Shown: piece after piece, positions 26,591 to 35,557 of the stretch
Layout: every line of letters begins with the position of its first letter
How positions within the stretch are numbered: position 1 is the stretch's first letter
Source: an uncultured Porphyromonadaceae bacterium
GTDB taxonomy: Bacteria > Bacteroidota > Bacteroidia > Bacteroidales > Muribaculaceae
Direction: 5' to 3'
Length of the DNA stretch: 64,000 nucleotides
NCBI GenBank assembly: GCA_900548975.1
Contig: URMS01000004.1
Coordinates: 1-64,000 of the forward strand
Notes under the pieces: model-generated
Databases searched by the model: none
Told to the model about the DNA's origin: nothing
The model's input: only the letters and a program-made list of their open reading frames with translations
Translations under genes and position numbers: made by a program

Positions 26591-29500
26591 ATGGTTGTAT
26601 TCTTCACCAAAGACAACACGACGCTCTACGCCGTCGACAGTGACCATGCTTTCAATTCCGACGAGATAGAACGTCTGGAATGGCTTTTTGCCGGCGCTCA
26701 GCCGCTGGCCGACAACGCAACACCTGCGGGTACCTTCATCGGTCCCCGCAAAGAGATGATAACCCCCTGGAGCACGAATGCCGTCGAGATAACTCAGAAT
26801 ATGGGTCTCCACGGCATTCGCCGCATAGAGGAGTTCCGGCTCAAGACCGACGACGCTCCCTTCGACCCGATGCTGCAGCGCGTATACACCGATCCCGGTG
26901 CCGACGTCTTCGCCATCGACGCCGCTCCGGCAGCTCCCGAGGAGATCGACGACATCACCACCTACAATGCCCGCGAAGGTCTGGCACTCAGCCCCGACGA
27001 GGAAGCATATCTTGCCGGTCTGTCGAAGCGTCTTGGCCGCAAACTCACCGACAGCGAAGTGTTCGGTTTCTCGCAGGTGAACTCGGAGCACTGCCGCCAC
27101 AAAATATTCAACGGCACCTTCATCATCGACGGAGAGCAGACTCCCTCTACCCTCTTCGGACTCATCAAGAAGACCAGCAAGACCAACCCCGGCCGTCTGG
27201 TAAGCGCCTATAAGGACAATGTAGCTTTCGTCAAAGGTCCCGCCATATGGCAGTTCGCGCCCGAACGCGCCGACGAGCCCGCTTACTTCGACGAACGCAA
27301 GATAAAATCTGTACTCTCGCTCAAGGCCGAGACACACAACTTCCCCACCACCGTCGAACCCTTCAACGGTGCTGCCACCGGCAGCGGCGGCGAGATCCGC
27401 GACCGTCTCGGCGGCGGCAAGGCAAGTCTGCCTCTGGCAGGTACGGCCGTCTACATGACCTCCTATCCCCGTTTCGACCGCGTCGACGATCCCACATGGC
27501 TCGGCGCCACCAAAGCGCGCCAGTGGCTCTACCACGACCCTGCCCGCATTCTGGTGAAGGCATCGAACGGCGCGTCGGACTTCGGCAATAAATTCGGCCA
27601 GCCCCTCATCTGCGGCTCGCTGCTCACCTTCGAGCACAGCGAAAAAGGCGCCACATGGGGCTACGACAAGGTGATAATGCTCGCCGGCGGCGTAGGCTTC
27701 GCTGCCGAACGCGATGCCATCAAGGGCGAACCCGAACCCGGTCAGGCCGTAGTGCTCGCCGGCGGCGACAACTACCGCATCGGCATGGGCGGCGGCGCCG
27801 TATCGAGCGTCGACACAGGCCGCTACGCCGGAGCCATCGAGCTCAACGCCGTGCAGCGCGCCAACCCCGAAATGCAGAAACGCGTGGCCAACCTCATCCG
27901 CGCACTCGCCGAAGGCCTCGAGAATCCCATCGTGTCTATCCACGACCACGGTGCAGGCGGCCATCTCAACGCTCTTTCCGAACTCATCGAAAGCACCGGC
28001 GGCTTCATCGACATCGACGCTCTGCCCGTGGGCGACCCCACCCTTTCCGACAAGGAAATCATAGGCAACGAGAGCCAGGAACGCATGGGCTTCGTCATAA
28101 ATCCCGAAAACATAGCCATGGTCGAGCGCATAGCCGCCCGCGAGCGCGCCCCGATGTATGTGGTCGGCCGCACAACCGGCGACAAGCGCCTTTCGTTCGG
28201 CCGCAGCTCCGACGGCTCGCATGCCATCGACCTCGCCGTGGCCGACATGCTGGGCAACCCGCCCAAGACCGTTATCCGCGACACCACCGCCAAGCCCCAT
28301 TTCGACGATGCCGCACCCGCTGCAGCCGAAATTCCCGCATACATCGAAGCAGTGCTCGGTCTCGACGCCGTTGCCTGCAAGGACTGGCTCACCAACAAGG
28401 TCGACCGCAGCGTTACAGGCCGTGTGGCCACCCAGCAGTGCGCAGGCCCGCTCCAGGTGCCCCTCAACGACTGCGGTGTGGTATCACTCGACTATCACGG
28501 CCATGCCGGCATAGCCACCTCCATAGGCCATGCGCCCCAGGCCGCTCTGGCCGACGTCGCCGCCGGCTCGCGTCTGGCCGTAGCCGAAGCCCTCACCAAC
28601 ATTGTAGGCGCCGATCTCAACGGCGGTCTCAAGGCCGTGTCGCTCAGCGCCAACTGGATGTGGCCCTGCAAGAATCCCGGCGAAGACGCCGCTCTCTACC
28701 GTGCCGTCGAAGCCTGCAGCGACTTCGTATGCCGCCTGGGCATCAACATCCCCACCGGCAAGGACAGCCTGTCGATGACGCAGAAATACCCCGACGGCAC
28801 CAGCGTCAAGGCTCCCGGCACCGTCATTATCTCGGCAGCCGGCGAAGTCAGCGACATCCGCGCCACCGTATCGCCCGTGCTCAAGCGCACCTCGCGCTCG
28901 TCGCTCTACTATATCGACTTCAGCGGCAAACCGATGGAACTCGGCGGCAGCGCCCTCGCCCAGGCCATGGGCAAAGTGGGCAGCGTGACTCCCGATGTCG
29001 ATGCCGACCACCTCATAGCCCACTTCGGCGCCGTGCAGCACCTCGTGCACGAAGGCTGGCTCGCCGCCATGCACGACGTAAGCGCCGGCGGTCTGGTGAC
29101 CACTCTGCTCGAAATGTGCTTCGCCAACACCGGCGGCGGCATCAACTTCTACACCGACGGCTTCGCTGCCGTCCTCGGCCAGACCGACCTCGTGCGCATA
29201 CTCTTCGCCGAGAATCCCGCTGTGGTAATCCAGGTAGAAGACCGCTTCAAGAACCGTGTGGAAGCTTACCTCGACAGCATCAATGCCGTCTACTTCCCCA
29301 TCGGCGCCGTTGCCACCGAAAACGTGGTCAGCATATCGCACGACCAGCAGAATATCTTCGTATCCGTGCCCGCCATGCGCCGCGTGTGGTACGAACCCTC
29401 CTACCGCTTCGACTGCATGCAGACCGCCAAGGCATGCGCCGACGAGCGCCACGAAAACTTCGGCAAGCAGCCGCTCCGCTACGGCGTGCCCGCCGCTGTG

Positions 29501-30322
29501 CGCAAAGCCATGGGCACCAAGGCTCCGGCCACACCCCACAAGCCCTCGGGCATACGGGCCGCCATCATCCGCGAAAAAGGCGTGAACGGCGACCGTGAGA
29601 TGGCCTACTCGCTCTACTGCGCCGGCTTCGATGTAAAGGACGTGCACATGACCGACCTCATGAGCGGCCGCGAGACACTCGACGACATCGACATGATAGT
29701 ATTCTGCGGCGGTTTCTCCAACAGCGACGTTCTCGGTTCGGCCAAGGGTTGGGCGAGCGGCTTCCGCTGGAACGAGACAGCCCGCGAGGCCCTGCGCCGC
29801 TTCTACAGCCGCCCCGACACCCTCAGTCTGGGTGTATGCAACGGCTGCCAGCTCATGGTGGAACTCGGTCTCCTCTCCGGCGGTGCTCTCGGCAACGATA
29901 TCCGCCCCGTGGAAATGCACCACAACCTGTCGCACAAATTCGAGTCGGAATTCGTGTCGATGAAGGTTGTCGACGACAGCAGCGTCATGTTCGGTCCGCT
30001 CAAAGGCCTCACCGCAGGCATCTGGGTGGCTCACGGCGAAGGCCGCTTCGTCACCACCAAGGCATTCCGGACATCGGGAGTACGCGTTGCAGCCCGCTAC
30101 GCCTACCAGGGCTATCCCGGCAACCCCAACGGCTCGGAAGGCGCTGTGGCCGCCATGTGCTCGGCCGACGGACGCCACCTGGCACTGATGCCCCACCTGG
30201 AGCGTGCCATATTCCCCTGGCAGTGTGCATGGTGCCCCGACTGGATGCGCGAGCGTGCCGTCACCCCGTGGCTCCAGGCATTCACCAACGCATTCCGCTG
30301 GCTCAAGAAGGCAAAAAAGTGA
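26591..30322 (+). CDS. purL: Phosphoribosylformylglycinamidine synthase (FGAM synthase)
   Basis: A 1243-residue large-type PurL, catalysing the fourth step of purine synthesis: FGAR, glutamine and ATP give FGAM. The order is an N-terminal PurS-like and linker region, then two AIR-synthase-like halves (HNFPTTVEPFNGAATGSGGEIRDRLGGGKAS, ATGxxGG-like residues), then a C-terminal class I glutamine amidotransferase with the catalytic cysteine in LGVCNGCQLM and a late PHLERAIFPWQ region. Length is normal for the single-chain form. It stands alone with its own promoter. High G+C makes long antisense frames across it; they are not genes. Confidence 0.97.
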   Translation: MVVFFTKDNTTLYAVDSDHAFNSDEIERLEWLFAGAQPLADNATPAGTFIGPRKEMITPWSTNAVEITQNMGLHGIRRIEEFRLKTDDAPFDPMLQRVYTDPGADVFAIDAAPAAPEEIDDITTYNAREGLALSPDEEAYLAGLSKRLGRKLTDSEVFGFSQVNSEHCRHKIFNGTFIIDGEQTPSTLFGLIKKTSKTNPGRLVSAYKDNVAFVKGPAIWQFAPERADEPAYFDERKIKSVLSLKAETHNFPTTVEPFNGAATGSGGEIRDRLGGGKASLPLAGTAVYMTSYPRFDRVDDPTWLGATKARQWLYHDPARILVKASNGASDFGNKFGQPLICGSLLTFEHSEKGATWGYDKVIMLAGGVGFAAERDAIKGEPEPGQAVVLAGGDNYRIGMGGGAVSSVDTGRYAGAIELNAVQRANPEMQKRVANLIRALAEGLENPIVSIHDHGAGGHLNALSELIESTGGFIDIDALPVGDPTLSDKEIIGNESQERMGFVINPENIAMVERIAARERAPMYVVGRTTGDKRLSFGRSSDGSHAIDLAVADMLGNPPKTVIRDTTAKPHFDDAAPAAAEIPAYIEAVLGLDAVACKDWLTNKVDRSVTGRVATQQCAGPLQVPLNDCGVVSLDYHGHAGIATSIGHAPQAALADVAAGSRLAVAEALTNIVGADLNGGLKAVSLSANWMWPCKNPGEDAALYRAVEACSDFVCRLGINIPTGKDSLSMTQKYPDGTSVKAPGTVIISAAGEVSDIRATVSPVLKRTSRSSLYYIDFSGKPMELGGSALAQAMGKVGSVTPDVDADHLIAHFGAVQHLVHEGWLAAMHDVSAGGLVTTLLEMCFANTGGGINFYTDGFAAVLGQTDLVRILFAENPAVVIQVEDRFKNRVEAYLDSINAVYFPIGAVATENVVSISHDQQNIFVSVPAMRRVWYEPSYRFDCMQTAKACADERHENFGKQPLRYGVPAAVRKAMGTKAPATPHKPSGIRAAIIREKGVNGDREMAYSLYCAGFDVKDVHMTDLMSGRETLDDIDMIVFCGGFSNSDVLGSAKGWASGFRWNETAREALRRFYSRPDTLSLGVCNGCQLMVELGLLSGGALGNDIRPVEMHHNLSHKFESEFVSMKVVDDSSVMFGPLKGLTAGIWVAHGEGRFVTTKAFRTSGVRVAARYAYQGYPGNPNGSEGAVAAMCSADGRHLALMPHLERAIFPWQCAWCPDWMRERAVTPWLQAFTNAFRWLKKAKK

Positions 30323-30382
30323 ACCCGCAGACCCCGGATTGCAAATTTTAACACTCGTAGAGGAGCCGTCGACGGCAAAACC

Positions 30383-30413
30383 TTTGCGAAAAATCTAAAA
30401 AACGCTAAATTTG
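30383..30413 (+). promoter_or_regulatory. Promoter of the etfBA-acyl-CoA dehydrogenase operon
   Basis: TTTG at 30383-30386, a 19-base spacer and TAAATTTG at 30406-30413, 47 bases before the etfB start. Confidence 0.75.
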
Positions 30414-30460
30414 CAGTCTTAACCCGCGTAAAAAACAAGAAACAACATAAAAACAAAATT

Positions 30461-31333
30461 ATGAGTTTGAACATCATTGTGCTTGCCAAGCAGGTGCCCG
30501 ACACCCGCAACGTAGGCAAAGATGCCATGAAGGAAGACGGCACCATCAACCGTGCCGCCCTCCCCGCAATCTTCAATCCCGAAGATCTCAACGCCCTCGA
30601 GCAGGCGCTCCGCCTCAAGGATGCCAATCCGGGCAGCACCGTCACCATGCTCACCATGGGCCTTCCCCGCGCCGCCGAGGTTATCCGCGAGGCCATCTAC
30701 CGCGGCGCCGACAAAGGCATCGTTCTCACCGACCGTGCTCTCGGCGGTGCCGACACTCTGGCCACCTCGTACTCCCTGGCTCAGGCCGTGAAAAAGATAG
30801 GAAACTACGACCTCATTCTCGGCGGCCGTCAGGCCATCGACGGCGACACCGCCCAGGTAGGTCCTCAGATCGCTGAAAAACTTGGTCTCCCGCAGGTTAC
30901 TTACGCCGAAGACATACTTTCGACCGATAACGGCAAGGTAGTGGTTCTCCGCCGCCTCGAGCATGGCGTCGAGACAGTATCGTGCCCCATGCCCTGCGTA
31001 GTGACCGTCAACGGCTCGGCTGCCGAATGCCGTCCCCGCAACGCCAAGCGCGTGATGAAGTACAAGCGTGCCGTATCGACCTCCGAGGCCACAAAACTCG
31101 GCGAAGCCGAAGCCGCAATCGTTGCAGCACATCCCGAGCTCACCATAGCCGAATGGGGTGCCGCATACGTCGACGCCGATCCCGAACAGATCGGTCTCGC
31201 CGGCTCGCCCACAAAGGTTAAAGCCATCGAAAACGTGGTATTCACCGCCAAGGAAAGCCGTCGCCTCGACAACGACGACGCCCAGATCGAAGAACTCGTC
31301 AAAGAACTCATCGCAAACCACACAATCGGTTAA
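30461..31333 (+). CDS. etfB: Electron transfer flavoprotein, beta subunit
   Basis: A 290-residue ETF beta subunit. The N-terminal VLAKQVPDTRNV and the central LATSYSLAQAVKKI...LILGGRQAIDGDTAQVGPQIAEKLGLPQVTY are characteristic. With the alpha subunit it forms a cytoplasmic FAD-containing heterodimer that takes electrons from the acyl-CoA dehydrogenase encoded two genes downstream. It is first in a three-gene operon with a strong promoter match. Confidence 0.96.
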   Translation: MSLNIIVLAKQVPDTRNVGKDAMKEDGTINRAALPAIFNPEDLNALEQALRLKDANPGSTVTMLTMGLPRAAEVIREAIYRGADKGIVLTDRALGGADTLATSYSLAQAVKKIGNYDLILGGRQAIDGDTAQVGPQIAEKLGLPQVTYAEDILSTDNGKVVVLRRLEHGVETVSCPMPCVVTVNGSAAECRPRNAKRVMKYKRAVSTSEATKLGEAEAAIVAAHPELTIAEWGAAYVDADPEQIGLAGSPTKVKAIENVVFTAKESRRLDNDDAQIEELVKELIANHTIG

Positions 31334-31356
31334 CGCCGCTTCAATCATTTATCACC

Positions 31357-32385
31357 ATGTCAGACAAGAACAACCTTATAGTCTACTGCGAATACGACGA
31401 AGGCCGTGTTGCCGATGTAAGCCTCGAACTCCTCACCAAGGGCCGCCAGCTGGCCGACCGTCTGGGTGTGAAACTCGAAGCTCTCGTTATCGGCGACAAG
31501 CTCGAAGGCATCGAAAAGCAGATATTCCCCTACGGTGCCGACACCGTTTACAAGGTAGAAGATCCCCGTCTCTTCCCCTACACATCGAATCCCCACGCAG
31601 CCATCCTCATCAAGCTCTTCCGCGAAATCGAGCCTCAGATCTGCCTCATGGGCGCCACCTGCATCGGCCGCGACCTCGGTCCCCGCGTGAGCTCGTGCCT
31701 GCACAGCGGCCTCACCGCCGACTGCACATCGCTTGAGATCGGCGACCACAAGGATCCCAAGACCGGCAAGGAATACACCGATCTTCTCTATCAGATCCGT
31801 CCGGCCTTCGGCGGCAACATCGTTGCCACTATCGTCAACCCCGAATGCCGTCCCCAGATGGCCACCGTGCGCGAGGGTGTGATGAAGAAAGAAATCCTCG
31901 ACGCCAACCACACCGGCAATGTCGTGGATCTCGACGCTAAGAAATATGTCGATGACGCCGAATTCGTAGTCGAAATCATCGACCGCCACATCGAGAAGTC
32001 GAAAGTCAACATCAAGAATTCGCCCATCATCGTTGCCGGCGGCTACGGTGTAGGCAGCAAGGAGAACTTCCAGCTCCTCTTCGACCTCGCCGACACCCTC
32101 GGCGCCGAGGTGGGCGCATCGCGTGCCGCTGTCGACGCAGGCTACATAGAGCACGAACGTCAGATCGGCCAGACCGGTGTGACAGTGCGTCCGAAACTCT
32201 ACATCGCCTGCGGCATATCGGGTCAGATACAGCACATCGCCGGCATGCAGGAGAGCTCCATCATCATCTCCATCAACAACGACCCCAACGCACCCATCAA
32301 CACCATCGCCGACTACGTGATTACCGGCGACATGGAAGAGGTCGTGCCCAAACTCATCAAGTACTATAAAAAGAACTCGAAATAA
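31357..32385 (+). CDS. etfA: Electron transfer flavoprotein, alpha subunit
   Basis: A 342-residue ETF alpha subunit. The FAD-binding C-terminal domain is clear: VAGGYGVGSKENFQLLFDLA, GASRAAVDAGYIEHERQIGQTG, VRPKLYIACGISGQIQHIAGM and SINNDPNAPI. It lies 23 bases after etfB and its stop overlaps the start of the acyl-CoA dehydrogenase gene (TAATG), so the three products are probably made in step. Confidence 0.96.
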   Translation: MSDKNNLIVYCEYDEGRVADVSLELLTKGRQLADRLGVKLEALVIGDKLEGIEKQIFPYGADTVYKVEDPRLFPYTSNPHAAILIKLFREIEPQICLMGATCIGRDLGPRVSSCLHSGLTADCTSLEIGDHKDPKTGKEYTDLLYQIRPAFGGNIVATIVNPECRPQMATVREGVMKKEILDANHTGNVVDLDAKKYVDDAEFVVEIIDRHIEKSKVNIKNSPIIVAGGYGVGSKENFQLLFDLADTLGAEVGASRAAVDAGYIEHERQIGQTGVTVRPKLYIACGISGQIQHIAGMQESSIIISINNDPNAPINTIADYVITGDMEEVVPKLIKYYKKNSK

Positions 32386-34088
32386 TGGCTAATTTCTATA
32401 CAGACAACGCCGTTCTCAAGCACCACCTGCACCATCCGCTGATGGAGAAAATCGTGGCGCTCCGCGAACGCGACTACACCGACGCCGAAAAGTACGACTA
32501 CGCTCCCGTCGACTATGCCGACGCCATGGACAGCTATGAAAAAGTGCTCGAAATCGTGGGCGAAATCTGCGGCGGCCGCATAGCCGAAAATGCCGAAGAC
32601 GTCGACCACCAGGGTGCTTCGTGCGCTAACGGTCGTGCTTTCTATGCCGACAAGACTGTCGAAAACCTCGACCTCTGCCGCAAGGCCGGTCTCATGGGCA
32701 TGGCAATGCCCCGCCGTTTCGGCGGTCTCAACATGCCTATCACTCCCTATATCATGGCAGCCGAAATCGTCAGCCGCGCCGACACCGGTTTCGAAAACCT
32801 CTGGGGCCTTCAGGACTGCGCCGAAACTCTCTATGAATTCGGCAGCGAGGAGCAGCGCGCCAAGTACATTCCCCGCGTATGCGACGGCGAAACCATGTCG
32901 ATGGACCTCACCGAGCCCGATGCCGGTTCCGACCTCCAGAGCGTAATGCTCAAGGCCACACAGAAGGAAGACGGCACATGGGTGCTCAACGGCGTCAAGC
33001 GCTTCATCACCAATGGCGACAGCGACATCCACCTGGTGCTCGCCCGCTCCGAGGACGGCACCAAGGACGGCCGCGGCCTCTCGATGTTCATCTACGACAA
33101 GCGCAACGGCGGTGTAACCGTGCGCCGCATCGAGAACAAGATGGGTATCAAGGGCTCGCCCACATGCGAGCTCGTGTACAAAAACGCTCCCGCCGAGCTT
33201 TGCGGCAGCCGCCGCATGGGCCTCATCAAGTATGTGATGGCCCTTATGAACGGCGCCCGCCTCGGCATCGCCGCACAGAGCGTGGGTGTGAGTGAAATCG
33301 CTTACCGCGAAGCTCACCAGTACGCTATGGAACGCCGCCAGTTCGGCAAGGCAATCATCGAATTCCCCGCCGTGGCCGAAATGCTCGCCATAATGAACGC
33401 CAAGCTTCAGGCTTCGCGTTCGCTGCTCTACGAGACCGCACGTTTCGTCGACATGTACAAGCTCTACGAGGACATCGCCCGCGAACGCTCGCTCACTCCC
33501 GACGAACGCGCCGAAATGAAGCACTACAGCCGTCTGGCCGACGCCCTCACACCGCTTGCAAAGGGCATGGGCAGCGAATACTGCAACCAGAACGCCTACG
33601 ACTGCATCCAGATCCACGGCGGTTCGGGCTTCATGAAGGACTATGCCTGCGAACGCATCTACCGCGACGCCCGCATCACATCGATCTACGAAGGCACAAC
33701 CCAGCTCCAGGTAGTGGCTGCCATCCGCCACGTCACCACCGGCACATACAAGGCTCTTATCGACAGCTATGTAGCCGAAGGCATCCCCGCCGAATTCCAG
33801 GCTCAGGCCGACGTTCTGGCCAAGCTCACCGCCGAGTATGAAGCCGCTGTGGCCAAGGTGACAGCCGTCGGCGACAACAAATACCTCGACTTCATGGCAC
33901 GCCGCCTCGTCGAGATGGCCGGCGACATCATCATGTCGTACCTGCTGCTCAAAGACGCCAAGAACGACAAATCGTTCGCCGATGTAGCCACCGTCTACAC
34001 CAAATTCGCCCAGGCCGAAGTTGCCCGCCACATCGAATTCATCAACGCATTCGATCCCGCCCAGCTCGCCGCCTACGGCGTCAACTGA
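32385..34088 (+). CDS. Acyl-CoA dehydrogenase family protein
   Basis: A 567-residue flavoenzyme of the acyl-CoA dehydrogenase family that would pass electrons to the co-encoded ETF. Signatures include MSMDLTEPDAGSDLQS, GVKRFITNGDSD, IHGGSGFMKDYACERIYRDARITSIYEGTTQLQ with the catalytic-base region in YEGT. It is longer than the usual 380 residues: a C-terminal domain of about 120 residues follows the core, as in a large bacterial subgroup. The acyl substrate is not evident. The ATG overlaps the etfA stop. Confidence 0.92.
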   Translation: MANFYTDNAVLKHHLHHPLMEKIVALRERDYTDAEKYDYAPVDYADAMDSYEKVLEIVGEICGGRIAENAEDVDHQGASCANGRAFYADKTVENLDLCRKAGLMGMAMPRRFGGLNMPITPYIMAAEIVSRADTGFENLWGLQDCAETLYEFGSEEQRAKYIPRVCDGETMSMDLTEPDAGSDLQSVMLKATQKEDGTWVLNGVKRFITNGDSDIHLVLARSEDGTKDGRGLSMFIYDKRNGGVTVRRIENKMGIKGSPTCELVYKNAPAELCGSRRMGLIKYVMALMNGARLGIAAQSVGVSEIAYREAHQYAMERRQFGKAIIEFPAVAEMLAIMNAKLQASRSLLYETARFVDMYKLYEDIARERSLTPDERAEMKHYSRLADALTPLAKGMGSEYCNQNAYDCIQIHGGSGFMKDYACERIYRDARITSIYEGTTQLQVVAAIRHVTTGTYKALIDSYVAEGIPAEFQAQADVLAKLTAEYEAAVAKVTAVGDNKYLDFMARRLVEMAGDIIMSYLLLKDAKNDKSFADVATVYTKFAQAEVARHIEFINAFDPAQLAAYGVN

Positions 34089-34120
34089 TAAAAGCACTCA
34101 GGGCCTTTCGGGCCCTCACA

Positions 34121-34153
34121 AAAGCCTGCGACACTATGCCGCAGGCTTTTTTT
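34121..34153 (+). terminator. Intrinsic terminator of the etf operon
   Basis: AAAGCCTGC (34121-34129) pairs with GCAGGCTTT (34141-34149) and a T-run follows. A smaller GGGCC/GGCCC hairpin at 34101-34115 precedes it. Confidence 0.85.
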
Positions 34154-34232
34154 GTGCGCGGTCCGGATGCCGAAAGCAGAATTGTGCAAGACTCCGGCAG
34201 AATTGTGTAAGGCGGCAGCGGCGGCGAGTGTG

Positions 34233-34240
34233 TAATTTTG
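34233..34240 (+). promoter_or_regulatory. -7 box of the metal permease gene
   Basis: TAATTTTG, four bases before the start codon; the transcript would start at or next to the ATG. No good -33 box is seen. Confidence 0.5.
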
Positions 34241-34244
34241 CAAC

Positions 34245-35495
34245 ATGGAACTACAGAATTTAGCACACGCCTTTCTGGCTATACTCAACGGCATGTCGCC
34301 GTATATACTGCTCGGCTTTTTTGTCGCAGGCCTTCTGCATGCATTCGTCCGTCCGTCGGCCATGAGCCGACACCTTGGCGGCCGCGGCACATGGCCTGTG
34401 GTCAAGGCGGCTCTTTTCGGCATTCCCCTGCCCCTGTGTTCGTGCGGAGTGCTGCCGGCGGCCGTGTCGCTCTACCGGCGCGGCGCGTCGAAAGGAGCCA
34501 CCACATCGTTTCTCATAGCCACACCTCAGACCGGGGTCGACTCCATCGCGGCCACTTACTCGCTGCTGGGCCTTCCTTTCGCCATCATCCGACCGGTGGC
34601 AGCCCTTTTCGGCTCCGTTGCCGGCGGTATCGCCGCCGACCGCTGCGATAAAAAGATCGACGCGGCGCCGACAGTGGCAATAAACACCGACGACGAACTG
34701 CCACGCGGCTTTGCGGCCAAATGCGCCGACGCTCTTCGCTACGGATTCGTCGACATGGTCGCATCCGTTGGCAAATGGCTTGTAATCGGTCTGGTGGTGG
34801 CGGCTCTCATCACCGTCTTCGTGCCCGACAGCTTTTTCACCTCGCTCAGCCGCTATCCGCTGCTGGCCATGATAGCTGTGGTGATAGTGGCGGTGCCGAT
34901 GTATATCTGCGCCACCGGCTCGATACCCGTGGCTCTGTCGCTCATGCTCAAGGGCCTTTCGCCGGGCATAGCGTTCGTCATGCTCATGGCGGGTCCGGCA
35001 GCCAATTTCGCCTCCATAATTCTGCTTGGCAAAACCTACGGCAAACGCACCACAGCGATATACGTGACTTCGGTAGTGATAACGGCCATCCTCTTCGGCC
35101 TGGCCATCGATATGCTGCTTCCGGCGTCGTGGTTTGTACCTCCAATCACGGGTGCAGGCGAGGCCTGCCACCACGCACCCGCGGTATTCGACACCATATG
35201 CTCGGCACTCCTGGTGGGACTGCTTGCATACACAGCGATATTCCGCCGCCACACGCATAATCATTCACACAATATACCCACAGAAATGAAAAAGACTTAT
35301 AAAATCACCGGCATGGCCTGCCCGCACTGCAGCGCCAATGTAGAAAAGACCATACGCGCCATCGACGGTGTCGAGGATGTGACCGTAGACCTCTCCGGAG
35401 GCACTGCCGAAGTAGTCGGCGACGTCCCCGCACCTGTAATAGCCGAGGCCGTCCGCCTGGCCGGCTACGAGTGTACAGAAATGGCACACGAGTGA
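34245..35495 (+). CDS. SO_0444-family Cu/Zn efflux permease fused to an HMA metal-binding domain
   Basis: A 416-residue protein. About eight membrane helices form a DUF318-type permease, with the family motif PLCSCGVLPAA (cysteines at 65 and 67) and a second GPAANFASI helix. A His-rich linker (HTHNHSHN) leads to a C-terminal HMA domain of about 69 residues with GMACPHC (C359, C362). The family is linked to copper or zinc export across the inner membrane. The next genes are an RND metal-efflux adaptor and pump, supporting that role. Met348 could be an internal start for a free HMA chaperone. Confidence 0.88.
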   Translation: MELQNLAHAFLAILNGMSPYILLGFFVAGLLHAFVRPSAMSRHLGGRGTWPVVKAALFGIPLPLCSCGVLPAAVSLYRRGASKGATTSFLIATPQTGVDSIAATYSLLGLPFAIIRPVAALFGSVAGGIAADRCDKKIDAAPTVAINTDDELPRGFAAKCADALRYGFVDMVASVGKWLVIGLVVAALITVFVPDSFFTSLSRYPLLAMIAVVIVAVPMYICATGSIPVALSLMLKGLSPGIAFVMLMAGPAANFASIILLGKTYGKRTTAIYVTSVVITAILFGLAIDMLLPASWFVPPITGAGEACHHAPAVFDTICSALLVGLLAYTAIFRRHTHNHSHNIPTEMKKTYKITGMACPHCSANVEKTIRAIDGVEDVTVDLSGGTAEVVGDVPAPVIAEAVRLAGYECTEMAHE

Positions 35496-35499
35496 ACAG

Positions 35500-35527
35500 A
35501 ATTCCGGTTGCCCATGTAACCGGAATT
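35500..35527 (+). terminator. Hairpin between permease and RND adaptor genes
   Basis: Perfect 10-base arms AATTCCGGTT (35500-35509) and AACCGGAATT (35518-35527), five bases after the permease stop. It overlaps the -33 box of the next promoter, so it could act as a terminator or as an operator. Confidence 0.5.
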
Positions 35528-35538
35528 TCGTATTTTTG
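35508..35538 (+). promoter_or_regulatory. Promoter of the RND efflux operon
   Basis: TTG at 35508-35510, a 20-base spacer and TATTTTTG at 35531-35538, 19 bases before the adaptor start codon. Confidence 0.6.
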
Positions 35539-35557
35539 TCGGAAATATTTGTAAAAA

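Noticed and set aside
26573..30196. Very long minus-strand frames (575 and 570 codons) across purL
   Set aside because: High G+C and biased third positions create open antisense frames; composition is unlike any protein family and purL on the plus strand is certain.
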